Positions 1 to 6,538 of a stretch of DNA of 7,867 nt are shown here, one piece after another. The notes under the pieces were generated by a model, which ran no database searches, had not been told where the DNA came from, and was given only the letters and a program-made list of their open reading frames with translations. This stretch comes from Sphingomonas bacterium (lineage in GTDB: Bacteria; Pseudomonadota; Alphaproteobacteria; Sphingomonadales; Sphingomonadaceae). The translations under genes were made by a program, and so were the position numbers. The number at the start of each line of letters is the position of its first letter. Position 1 is the first letter of the stretch. Location of the stretch: NCBI GenBank assembly GCA_026785645.1, contig JAJAZM010000069.1, forward strand, positions 1 through 7,867, written 5' to 3'.

Positions 1-1098
1 GGCGGAGCGCATTTCGTCACTCCGATGAGCCTCGCCGCCCTCTCCGAAAGCCCGGTCTACACCTCGCTGTGGGATCTCAAGGACGAGGCCGAGATGGGCC
101 ACATCCAGCTGTCCCGCGCCGCCGACCTCGTGCTGGTCTGCCCCGCCACCGCCGACCTCATCGCCAGGATGGCCGCCGGTATCGCCGACGACCTCGCCAC
201 CACTTTTCTGCTCGCCACCGACAAGCCGTTGATCATCGCCCCGGCAATGAACGTCCGCATGTGGCAGCATGAGGCGACCCAGACCAACATCGCCACGTTG
301 CGGCAGCGCGGCATCACCGTCATCGACCCCGACGCAGGTCCGATGGCGTGTGGCGAGTTCGGACCCGGCAGATTGCCCGAGCCGGACGAAATCCTGAGCT
401 TCCTGATTCCGTTTGTGTCGAGCGAACTCGAGGGACGCGTCTCGACTTCGCTCGACGCAAACGGAAGTCTTGCTGGAAAGCACATCCTCATCACCGCCGG
501 CCCGACCCACGAACCGATCGACCCGGTGCGGGTCCTCGCCAACCGCTCCTCGGGCAAGCAAGGGTTCACCATTGCCGCCGCTGCGGTCCAGGCCGGCGCG
601 CGGGTTACGCTGATCGCCGGCCCGGTCGCGCTTCCCACCCCAGGCGGAGTCGCGCGGATCGACGTCGAGACCGCTGACGAGATGGCTGCCGCGGTCGACG
701 CCGCCTTGCCCGCCGATGTCGCGATCCTGGTCGCTGCGGTCGCCGACTGGAAGGTGGTTACCTCGACCCGCAAGCTCAAGAAATCCGACGGCCCACCGCA
801 CCTCGTCTTCGCCGCCAACCCCGACATTCTCGCCACCCTCGGCCAGCATCCCGATCGCCCGCGCCTGCTGATCGGTTTCGCGGCGGAAACCGAGAATGTG
901 GTCGCCAACGCCACCGCCAAGCGCCTCGCCAAGCAGGCCGACTGGATCGTCGCCAACGATGTTTCGGGCGACGTGATGGGCGGCGACCGTAACCGAGTGC
1001 ATCTGGTCACCGACACTGGCGCGGAGGATTGGCCCGAAGCATCCAAGGAAGATGTCGCTCGCCGCCTCATCGCCCGCATCGCCGAGGAACTCGCTTGA
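1..1098 (+). CDS. coaBC: Bifunctional phosphopantothenoylcysteine decarboxylase / phosphopantothenate-cysteine ligase, 5' end cut off
   Basis: CoaBC makes 4'-phosphopantetheine for coenzyme A. CoaB ligates cysteine to 4'-phosphopantothenate, and FMN-dependent CoaC decarboxylates the product; both are cytosolic. The frame is open from base 1 (GAHFVTPMSLAALS, a normal CoaC interior), so the ATG at 25 is internal. By comparison with E. coli CoaBC (about 406 aa), some 40 N-terminal residues lie upstream. CoaC marks seen are the active-site His in EMGHIQL (codon 100-102), CPATADLIARMAAGIADDL, PAMN (241-252) and the catalytic Cys in ACGEFGPGR (Cys at 349-351). CoaB marks are ITAGPTHEPIDPVR, the ANRSSGKQG nucleotide loop (about 538-564), AAVADWKV, KLKK (772-783) and GFAAETEN. 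The linker between the two halves is longer than in E. coli and is built from a 60-nt palindrome (407-466). The stop overlaps the dut start in TTGA. Identification is by motif and is firm. Confidence 0.97.
   Translation, partial: GGAHFVTPMSLAALSESPVYTSLWDLKDEAEMGHIQLSRAADLVLVCPATADLIARMAAGIADDLATTFLLATDKPLIIAPAMNVRMWQHEATQTNIATLRQRGITVIDPDAGPMACGEFGPGRLPEPDEILSFLIPFVSSELEGRVSTSLDANGSLAGKHILITAGPTHEPIDPVRVLANRSSGKQGFTIAAAAVQAGARVTLIAGPVALPTPGGVARIDVETADEMAAAVDAALPADVAILVAAVADWKVVTSTRKLKKSDGPPHLVFAANPDILATLGQHPDRPRLLIGFAAETENVVANATAKRLAKQADWIVANDVSGDVMGGDRNRVHLVTDTGAEDWPEASKEDVARRLIARIAEELA
407..466. repeat. In-frame 60-nt palindromic repeat element inside coaBC
   Basis: The arms at 407-432 and 441-466 are 26 nt each and flank the 8-nt loop GGACGCGT. 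Read base by base, 24 of 26 positions pair perfectly. In RNA, 416/457 is a G-U wobble and 427/446 a C-C mismatch. The core TCGAGCGAA/CTCGAC with CCGTTTG ends resembles a dispersed palindrome that I recall from sphingomonad genomes; this is memory, not a search. It contributes about 20 codons in frame (PFVSSELEGRVSTSLDANGS) exactly at the CoaC-CoaB linker. I saw no second copy in the window. Confidence 0.85.
1084..1089 (+). promoter_or_regulatory. Ribosome binding site of dut
   Basis: GAGGAA lies inside the last codons of coaBC, five bases before a TTG at 1095. It supports TTG as the dut start over the in-frame ATG at 1029, which would put 22 coaBC-overlapping residues in front of the protein. 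Confidence 0.6.
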
Positions 1099-1535
1099 CC
1101 ATCCGCATCCAGATCGCACGCCTGCCGCATGGGCAAGGCCTGCCGTTGCCCAGTTACGCCACCACGGGCGCGGCGGGGATGGATATCGTCGCGGCGGAGG
1201 ATCTCGACCTCGCGCCGGGCCAGCGCCACGCTGTCGCCACCGGCTTTCGCGTCGCCATCCCGCAAGGCTATGAAATCCAGGTCCGCCCGCGCTCGGGGCT
1301 CGCGTTCAAGCATGGCATTTCGGTGCCCAACACGCCCGGCACGATCGACAGCGACTATCGCGGCGAGTTGAAGATATTGCTGATCAACCACGGCACCGAG
1401 TCCTTCGCGATCCGTCGCGGCGAGCGGATCGCGCAACTCGTCCCCGCCGTCGTCACCACGGCCGCCTTCGACGAGGTCGAGGAATTGGACGATACGACAC
1501 GTGGCCACGGCGGCTTCGGTTCGACCGGCCAGTGA
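1095..1535 (+). CDS. dut: Deoxyuridine 5'-triphosphate nucleotidohydrolase (dUTPase)
   Basis: The enzyme hydrolyses dUTP to dUMP and pyrophosphate, keeping uracil out of DNA and feeding thymidylate synthesis. The product is about 146 aa, close to the E. coli trimeric enzyme (about 151). All five family motifs are present in order: AAGMDIVA, RPRSGLA, GTIDSDYRGELKILLINHG, RGERIAQLV and the C-terminal arm RGHGGFGSTG. The start chosen is TTG at 1095, which shares TTGA with the coaBC stop and has a GAGGAA five bases upstream; it gives MTIRIQIARLPHGQGLPLPSYAT, a normal dUTPase N-terminus. The stop overlaps the next gene's GTG, so translation of coaBC, dut and the adenylyltransferase gene is probably coupled. 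coaBC next to dut is a common proteobacterial arrangement. Confidence 0.97.
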   Translation: MTIRIQIARLPHGQGLPLPSYATTGAAGMDIVAAEDLDLAPGQRHAVATGFRVAIPQGYEIQVRPRSGLAFKHGISVPNTPGTIDSDYRGELKILLINHGTESFAIRRGERIAQLVPAVVTTAAFDEVEELDDTTRGHGGFGSTGQ

Positions 1536-2302
1536 CCCTCAGTGACGACGAACTCGACCGCTATGCACGGCATATCGCGCTGCCCCAAGTCGGCGGCGCG
1601 GGGCAGCTGCGGCTCAAGGCAGCGCGGGTCGCGGTGGTCGGCGCCGGCGGGATCGGCGCGGCGGTGATTCCAGCGCTCGCCGGCGCGGGCATCGGCCAGA
1701 TGACGATCATCGACGGCGACCGCGTCGAGCTAAGCAATCTTCAGCGCCAGTCGATCTACAACAGCGGTCAGGTCGGCATGGCCAAGGCGCGGCTCGCAAG
1801 CCATTTCGTGATGGCCCGCAACCCCTATGTCGCCCTCACCAGCGTCGACGAGCGGATCGACGCCGACAATGCCGCCGACCTGCTCGCCGGCCATGATTTG
1901 GTGATCGACGGCACCGACAATTTCGCCACGCGCCTGGTGGTCAGCGACACCTGCGTCGCGCTTGGCCTGCCCTTGCTCAGCGCCGCCGCGCAGCAATTCC
2001 AGGGGCAGGTCGCATTATTCCGCGCCCGGCCCTGCTACCGCTGCTTCGTCGGTGACGCGTTCGACGCCGACGATTGCGATACCTGCGCCGATCTTGGCGT
2101 GCTCGGCGCACTGACCGCGACCGTCGGCAGCTTCGCCGCCTTGCTCGCGATCCGCGCCATTACCGGGATCGGCGATAATGCCGCAGGGACGCTGCACCTG
2201 TTCGACGGCCTTACGCTTTCTTGGCGCCAGCTGCGGATTTCTTCGGAGCCGACTTGCCGGGCTTGCGGCCAGCTTTCGCCGGCGCCTTCCGACCCTTCTT
2301 GA
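1532..2302 (+). CDS. moeB: MoeB/ThiF/HesA-family E1-like adenylyltransferase
   Basis: Members of this family use ATP to adenylate the C-terminal Gly-Gly of a small ubiquitin-like sulfur carrier (MoaD for molybdopterin, ThiS for thiamin). The 256-aa product has the Rossmann loop VVGAGGIG (35-42), DGDRVELSNLQRQ (61-73, with Asp61 and the Arg finger), Lys85, and DGTDNFATR (126-134). Two CxxC pairs, C168/C171 and C242/C245, form the structural zinc site. A Cys in DTCADLGVLG (C185) falls near the ThiF sulfur-transfer cysteine by my eye alignment, so MoeB versus ThiF is not settled. There is no rhodanese domain and no carrier-protein gene beside it. The GTG start overlaps the dut stop (GTGA) with no clear Shine-Dalgarno, which suggests translational coupling. 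Its last 30 codons, including C242/C245, lie antisense to the end of topA. Confidence 0.85.
   Translation: MTLSDDELDRYARHIALPQVGGAGQLRLKAARVAVVGAGGIGAAVIPALAGAGIGQMTIIDGDRVELSNLQRQSIYNSGQVGMAKARLASHFVMARNPYVALTSVDERIDADNAADLLAGHDLVIDGTDNFATRLVVSDTCVALGLPLLSAAAQQFQGQVALFRARPCYRCFVGDAFDADDCDTCADLGVLGALTATVGSFAALLAIRAITGIGDNAAGTLHLFDGLTLSWRQLRISSEPTCRACGQLSPAPSDPS
2211..2302. other. Tail-to-tail coding overlap of the moeB-like gene and topA (92 bp)
   Basis: The last 30 residues of the adenylyltransferase (227-256) and the last 30 of TopA (808-837) are written on opposite strands of the same 92 bp. First codon positions face each other, and each gene's second position faces the other's wobble position. 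The conserved zinc CxxC of the adenylyltransferase (2255-2266) lies inside, opposite the Lys/Ala-rich TopA tail. There is no room between the genes for a conventional intergenic terminator. Confidence 0.85.
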
Positions 2303-4724
2303 CGGGTCCCTTGGCTGCCTTGGCGTCGATCAGCGCGACAGCTTCGTCGAGCGTCACCGCCGCCGGGTCGGCCGACTTGGGCAAAGTGGCGTGGGTCGTC
2401 CCGTCGCTTGCATAAGGGCCATACTTGCCCTCCATCACCTTGATTTCCTTGCCGCTTTCCGGATGCACACCAAGCATTGCGAGCGGCTCTCGTCCGCCCC
2501 CGCCGCGCTGGCCCTTGGCGGCTTCGGCCTCGGCCAGCTTGACCACCGCGGCATTCATCCCGGTCTCGAACACCTCGATGCTCGCCTTGAGCCGGGCATA
2601 TTTGCCATCGTGCAGCAGATATGGCCCATAGCGACCGATCGAGGCGCTGATCATCAGCCCGCTGGTCGGGTGGAGTCCGATTTCACGCGGCAAGGACAGC
2701 AATGCCTCGGCGGTCTCGATCGTCATCCCGTCCTTGACGTCCTTGGGGATCGAGGCGCGCTTGCCGTCGCGCTCCAGATACGGCCCGAACCGCCCCGATT
2801 TCAGCTCGATGCCGTTGCCTAGCTCGGTCGGCCCGTCGACCGCGGCTTGCTCGCCGCCCTGCCCGAACTGCCGGGTGAACTTGCACTCGGGGTAGTTGGA
2901 GCACGCGACGAACGCACCATATTTGCCGCCCCTAAGTCCCAGCCGCCCGGTGCCGCATAATGGGCATAGTCGTGGAGCGCTGCCGTCCTCCTTGTCTGGG
3001 AACAGGAAGGGCGCGAGGAATTCGTCGAGCGCGGCGGTCACCTCGGACGGCTTCTGCTCCATCACTTCGCCGGCGAGTGGCTTGAAGTCCTTCCAGAACA
3101 TTTCGAGCATTTTCTGCCAGCCGAGCCGCCCGCCCGACACGTCGTCAAGCTCCTCCTCGAGGCCCGCGGTATAATCGTAATTCACATAGCGTTCGAAGAA
3201 GCGTTCGAGGAACGCCGTCACCAGCCGCCCGCTCTCCTCGGGAAAGAAGCGGTTTTTCTCGAGCCGGACATACTCCCGGTCCTTCAAGGTCTGCAGCGTC
3301 GCGGCGTAGGTCGATGGCCGACCGATGCCGAGCTCCTCGAGCCGTTTGACCAGCGACGCTTCGGAGAATCGCGGCGGCGGCTGGGTGAAGCTCTGGGTCG
3401 CTTCGACCCCGCTCTTGACCGGCGCGTCGCCGTTACGCAGCGGCGGCATCTTGCCCCCGTCCTCATCTTCGCGATCGTCAAATCCCTCTTCGTAGAGGGT
3501 GAGATAGCCCGGGAAGAGCGTCACCTGGCCGGTGGCGCGCAGGGTCGCCCGGCCCGCGCCGTCGGTCAGCTCGACCGTCGTCCGCTCCAGCCGCGCCGAT
3601 GCCATCTGGCTCGCCAGCGCGCGGTTGAAGATCAGCGAATAGAGCTTCGCATGGTCGCCCGATCCGCCATGATCCTTGGTGAATTCGGTCGGCCGGATCG
3701 CCTCATGCGCTTCCTGCGCATTCTTGGCCTTGCTGGTGTAGTGGCGCGGCTTGTCGGGGACGAAACCGGCGTCGTAGCGGTCGGCGATCGCCCGGCGCGC
3801 GGCGGAGATTGCCTCGCCCGCCATCTGCACCCCGTCGGTCCGCATGTAGGTGATCAGGCCATCTTCGTAGAGCGACTGGGCGAGCCGCATCGTGTGGCTC
3901 GCGGCGAACCCCAATTTGCGCGCGGCCTCCTGCTGCAGCGTCGAGGTGGTGAACGGCGGCGGCGGGTTGCGGGTCAGCGGCTTGGTCTCGACCGAGGCGA
4001 CGGTGAACCGCCCGTCCTCGATCACCTTCTTCGCGGCATCGGCGCTGCCCTTGTCGCCGATCGCCAGCCGGTCGAGCTTGGTCCCGTCGAGCGCCACCAG
4101 CCGAGCGGTGAACGGCGTCCCGTCGGTCTCGAAAGTCGCCGTCACCGACCAATATTCCTGCGACTTGAACAGCTCGATCTCGCGTTCGCGATCGACGATG
4201 ATGCGCAGCGCGACCGATTGCACCCGGCCCGCCGACTTTGCGCCCGGCAGCTTGCGCCACAGGATCGGCGAGAGGGTGAACCCGACCAGATAATCGAGCG
4301 CTCGGCGGGCGCGATAGGCGTCGATCAGATCCTCGTCCAACGCGCGGGGATGCTTCATCGCTTCGGTCACGGTCGCCTTGGTGATGGCGTTGAAGGTCAC
4401 CCGCTCGACCTTGGCCGGAAGCAATTTCTTCTTCCGTAGCACTTCCTGGACATGCCAACTGATCGCCTCGCCCTCGCGATCGGGATCGGTCGCGAGGATC
4501 AAGGTGTCGGCGTTCTTGGCCTCGTCCGAAATCGCCTTCAATTGCTTGGCCTTGTCGGGGTAATTCTCCCATTCCATGGCAAAGCCGTTGTCGGGATCGA
4601 CCGACCCGTCCTTGGGCGGCAGGTCGCGGACGTGGCCGTAGCTGGCGAGCACGCGATGGCCGGGGCCAAGATATTTTTCGATGGTTTTGGCCTTGGCAGG
4701 CGATTCGACGACGACGAGTTTCAA
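2211..4724 (-). CDS. topA: DNA topoisomerase I (type IA)
   Basis: TopA relaxes negative supercoils through a covalent 5'-phosphotyrosine bond. The 837-aa product starts MKLVVVESPAKAKTIEKYL. The Toprim domain has Glu7 and DPDREGE with Asp80, Asp82 and Glu84. The active Tyr is Tyr293 in LITYMRTDG, preceded by SAGRVQSVALR (164-174). One C4 zinc ribbon follows (C587, C590, C608, C614). Three cysteine-free repeats come next, each centred on G-[KR]-[YF]-G-P-Y (G644, G697, G766). The protein ends in a basic KKGRKAPAKAGRKPGK-type tail, which is usual for alphaproteobacterial TopA and probably contacts DNA or RNA polymerase. The start is TTG (bases 4724-4722) with GAGGGAAG six bases upstream. The gene is third in plsY-dprA-topA, 54 nt after dprA, so it may have its own promoter or read through from plsY. 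Confidence 0.98.
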   Translation of the reverse strand: MKLVVVESPAKAKTIEKYLGPGHRVLASYGHVRDLPPKDGSVDPDNGFAMEWENYPDKAKQLKAISDEAKNADTLILATDPDREGEAISWHVQEVLRKKKLLPAKVERVTFNAITKATVTEAMKHPRALDEDLIDAYRARRALDYLVGFTLSPILWRKLPGAKSAGRVQSVALRIIVDREREIELFKSQEYWSVTATFETDGTPFTARLVALDGTKLDRLAIGDKGSADAAKKVIEDGRFTVASVETKPLTRNPPPPFTTSTLQQEAARKLGFAASHTMRLAQSLYEDGLITYMRTDGVQMAGEAISAARRAIADRYDAGFVPDKPRHYTSKAKNAQEAHEAIRPTEFTKDHGGSGDHAKLYSLIFNRALASQMASARLERTTVELTDGAGRATLRATGQVTLFPGYLTLYEEGFDDREDEDGGKMPPLRNGDAPVKSGVEATQSFTQPPPRFSEASLVKRLEELGIGRPSTYAATLQTLKDREYVRLEKNRFFPEESGRLVTAFLERFFERYVNYDYTAGLEEELDDVSGGRLGWQKMLEMFWKDFKPLAGEVMEQKPSEVTAALDEFLAPFLFPDKEDGSAPRLCPLCGTGRLGLRGGKYGAFVACSNYPECKFTRQFGQGGEQAAVDGPTELGNGIELKSGRFGPYLERDGKRASIPKDVKDGMTIETAEALLSLPREIGLHPTSGLMISASIGRYGPYLLHDGKYARLKASIEVFETGMNAAVVKLAEAEAAKGQRGGGGREPLAMLGVHPESGKEIKVMEGKYGPYASDGTTHATLPKSADPAAVTLDEAVALIDAKAAKGPVKKGRKAPAKAGRKPGKSAPKKSAAGAKKA

Positions 4725-4778
4725 GTTTGGCTTCCCTCACGTATGTACGCGTATGGTGCCGAGCCGCTATTCGGGCCG
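4725..4778 (-). other. dprA-topA intergenic spacer with a short direct repeat
   Basis: This 54-nt gap holds the topA ribosome binding site. It also has a direct repeat on the plus strand, CGTATG at 4740-4745 and 4750-4755 (one helical turn apart), overlapping the palindrome TACGCGTA (4746-4753). I see no convincing -35/-10 pair and no hairpin-plus-T terminator. Confidence 0.4.
4731..4738 (-). promoter_or_regulatory. Ribosome binding site of topA
   Basis: On the minus strand the sequence reads GAGGGAAG, then CCAAAC, then TTG. This is one of the best Shine-Dalgarno matches in the window and fixes the unusual TTG start of topA, which also gives the standard family N-terminus. Confidence 0.75.
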
Positions 4779-5879
4779 TCAAGCGGTCAAACTGACCCTG
4801 CCCCCCGCATGCCGCTCGAGCCTCCCCGCCAGATCAAGCTCAAGCAGCACCAGCTGGACCTCGCCCGGCGCTGCCCCAGACAGTCGCACGATCTCGTCGA
4901 CCGGGGCGGGCGTCGGACCGAGCAATTCGATGATCCTTGCGCGAAGCTCGCTCGGCGGGTCGATCGGGCCTGCAACGTTCTGGGCCTCGGCCTGGTGATC
5001 GAACGGATAGGTTGGCGAAGCGAGCTTGCCGGTCATGGTCCGCAGCCCCTCCATCACGTCGGCGGCGGTCTGGATCAGCGTCGCGCCGTCGCGGATCAGC
5101 TGGTTGCAGCCCTGCGCGCGCTGGTCGAGCGGCGAACCCGGGACCGCCATCACCTCACGCCCCGCCTCTGCCGCCAGTCGCGCAGTGATCAACGATCCCG
5201 ATCGCGGCGCCGCTTCGACCACCACCGTCGCTTGCGCCAAGCCGGCGATGATCCGGTTGCGATAGGGGAAGTGGCGCGCCCTAGGCTCGGTCCCCGGCGG
5301 CATTTCGGCGACCACCAGCCCGCGCTCGCTGATCGCCCGCTGGCGCTCCTCATTCTCCGGCGGATAGGCGACGTCGATGCCGCCCGCGACCACCCCAATC
5401 GTCCCGCTGTCGAGCGATCCGTCATGCGCCGCGCTGTCGATCCCGCGTGCCAGCCCCGACACCACCACTACGCCTTCGCGGCCAAGTTCATGCGCCAGGC
5501 CACGCGCGAAGCGGCAGGCGGCGGCGCTGGCGTTGCGCGCCCCGACGATCGCCACCAGTGGCCGCTCGAACAGCGCGAGGTCGCCCTTGACCGTCAGCAA
5601 CGGCGGCGCGTCGGACATTTCGCCAAGCGCCCGTGGATAAAGCCCCTGCCCGAGCGAGACATAGCGCGCGCCAAGCGCTTCGACGTGGTCGATCTCGGCG
5701 CGCGCGGCGGATTCGCTGAACAGGCTTGGCGCTTTGCCCCCGCCGCGTCGGGCAAGATCGGGGACCGCCGCAAGCGCCTGCTCGGCCCCACCGAACCGCG
5801 CCAGCAATTGGCGGAACGTGACCGGTCCGATCCCCGGCGAGCGGACCAGCCTGAGCCGCGCCAGGAGGTCGCTGCTCAA
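4779..5879 (-). CDS. dprA: DNA-processing protein DprA (Smf)
   Basis: DprA binds incoming single-stranded DNA in natural transformation and loads RecA; in non-competent bacteria its role is less clear. The 366-aa product has an N-terminal helix-hairpin-helix/SAM-like part (LLARLRLVRSPGIGPVTF). The Rossmann-like DprA core follows, with VAIVGARNAS (109-118), SGLARGIDSAAHDG (141-154), GTIGVVAGGIDVAYPPEN (159-176), FPYRNRIIAGL (204-214) and RSGSLITARLAAEAGREVMAVPG (226-248). A C-terminal winged-helix segment runs from about 325 to 366 (VDEIVRLSG, LELDLAGRLERHAGGRVSL). The start chosen is TTG (5879-5877), sharing TTGA with the plsY stop. The open frame runs 120 codons further up, but that stretch is low-complexity Arg/Gly antisense-type sequence lying inside plsY. 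No com genes are in the window, so competence cannot be inferred. Confidence 0.96.
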   Translation of the reverse strand: MSSDLLARLRLVRSPGIGPVTFRQLLARFGGAEQALAAVPDLARRGGGKAPSLFSESAARAEIDHVEALGARYVSLGQGLYPRALGEMSDAPPLLTVKGDLALFERPLVAIVGARNASAAACRFARGLAHELGREGVVVVSGLARGIDSAAHDGSLDSGTIGVVAGGIDVAYPPENEERQRAISERGLVVAEMPPGTEPRARHFPYRNRIIAGLAQATVVVEAAPRSGSLITARLAAEAGREVMAVPGSPLDQRAQGCNQLIRDGATLIQTAADVMEGLRTMTGKLASPTYPFDHQAEAQNVAGPIDPPSELRARIIELLGPTPAPVDEIVRLSGAAPGEVQLVLLELDLAGRLERHAGGRVSLTA

Positions 5880-6466
5880 CCCCCGTTCCGCCCGATGCCG
5901 GGTTCGGTCCCGTCCTTCAATCGCGTGATATTCTCGCGATGTTTCCAGATGACAAGGATCGCAAAGCCGACCAGCATCGGGAACAGCGCCTGCTCGCCGA
6001 TCACCGCGGCGGTGACCGGCGCGCTTGCCACCGCCACCATCCCCGCGACCGAGGAGATGCGCCACACCAGCAACATCCCGACCCATAACAAGGCATAGAC
6101 GATCGCCGCGATCGGAAGCAGAGGCGCGATCACCCCGAGCAACGTCGCGACCCCCTTGCCGCCGCGGAACCTGAGCCACACCGGGTAGAGATGCCCGACC
6201 AGCGCCCCTGCGGCGGCATAATGCACCCCGTCGGGCCAAGCCGTCTGCGCAATCAGCACCGCCGCCGCGCCCTTTGCGGCATCGAGCAGCAGGGTTAGCG
6301 CGGCGAGCCCTTTCGAGCCCGTCCGAAGCACATTGGTGGCTCCGATATTACCCGACCCGATGTCGCGCAAATCGCCCCGCCCGGAGAGCCGTGTAAGTAG
6401 CAATCCGAATGGGATCGACCCTAGCAAATAACCAACCGCTAGGGCAAAGATCTGGGTGGTCGTCAT
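5876..6466 (-). CDS. plsY: Acyl-phosphate:glycerol-3-phosphate acyltransferase PlsY
   Basis: PlsY is an integral inner-membrane enzyme. It moves an acyl chain from acyl-phosphate (made by PlsX) to glycerol-3-phosphate, giving lysophosphatidic acid, the first step of phospholipid synthesis. The 196-aa length is typical. The three family motifs are present: SGNIGATN (38-45), RFRGGKGVAT (99-108) and WKHRENITRLKDGTE (174-188). Hydrophobic segments near residues 5-25, 52-75, 80-97, 105-135 and 138-173 fit the known multi-pass fold. The ATG at 6466 is preceded by an in-frame TAG four codons upstream and by no recognisable Shine-Dalgarno. It heads the plsY-dprA-topA set, is divergent from murI, and its stop overlaps the dprA start. 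Confidence 0.97.
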   Translation of the reverse strand: MTTTQIFALAVGYLLGSIPFGLLLTRLSGRGDLRDIGSGNIGATNVLRTGSKGLAALTLLLDAAKGAAAVLIAQTAWPDGVHYAAAGALVGHLYPVWLRFRGGKGVATLLGVIAPLLPIAAIVYALLWVGMLLVWRISSVAGMVAVASAPVTAAVIGEQALFPMLVGFAILVIWKHRENITRLKDGTEPGIGRNGG

Positions 6467-6538
6467 GACTGGTGACTAGCAGATCACGTGCCGCCCGCAA
6501 TGTTGCGTCGCGTCGGCTTTGCCGACTAGGCAGCCGCG
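6467..6538. promoter_or_regulatory. Divergent plsY/murI intergenic (promoter) region
   Basis: These 72 bp must hold the start signals of both divergent genes unless transcripts begin inside coding sequence. Visible elements are the palindrome CACGTG (6485-6490) and a short hairpin (6512-6526). There is also a very weak minus-strand pair, TTGCGG (6500-6495) with TAGTCA (6478-6473), spaced 16 nt. No strong sigma-70-type promoter is evident on either strand. Confidence 0.45.
6512..6526. repeat. Small perfect hairpin before murI
   Basis: GTCGGC-TTT-GCCGAC forms a 6-bp G/C-rich stem with a 3-nt loop. It ends just before the AGG (6528-6530) that may serve as the weak murI ribosome binding site. 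No T-run follows on either strand, so a classic terminator is unlikely. Confidence 0.5.

Noticed and set aside
25..27. ATG at 25 as the coaBC start
   Set aside because: The frame is open to the window edge, and the residues before it (GAHFVTP) match the CoaC interior, so the true start is upstream.
1029..1031. ATG at 1029 as the dut start
   Set aside because: It would overlap coaBC by 70 bases and add residues unlike dUTPase. TTG at 1095 has a ribosome binding site and the expected N-terminus.
57..1508. 483-codon minus-strand open frame opposite coaBC and dut
   Set aside because: It is antisense to two well-identified genes, has Arg/Ala/Ser-rich low-complexity composition and no recognisable motif. 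This is typical of chance open frames in high-GC DNA.
3703..4782. 359-codon minus-strand frame overlapping the topA N-terminal half
   Set aside because: It is a shifted frame of topA itself, with shuffled Arg/Gly-rich composition, while the topA frame carries all catalytic residues.
4452..6098. 548-codon plus-strand open frame opposite topA and dprA
   Set aside because: It crosses two genuine minus-strand genes, is rich in Arg/Gln/His/Asp, has no family motif, and is explained by the GC codon bias of the opposite strand.
5880..6239. 120-codon upstream extension of dprA
   Set aside because: The extension lies wholly inside plsY in another frame, is Arg/Gly-rich, and DprA homologues begin near the chosen TTG at 5879.
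6512..6526. Hairpin read as a rho-independent terminator
   Set aside because: The stem is only 6 bp, no T-run follows on either strand, and no gene ends nearby.
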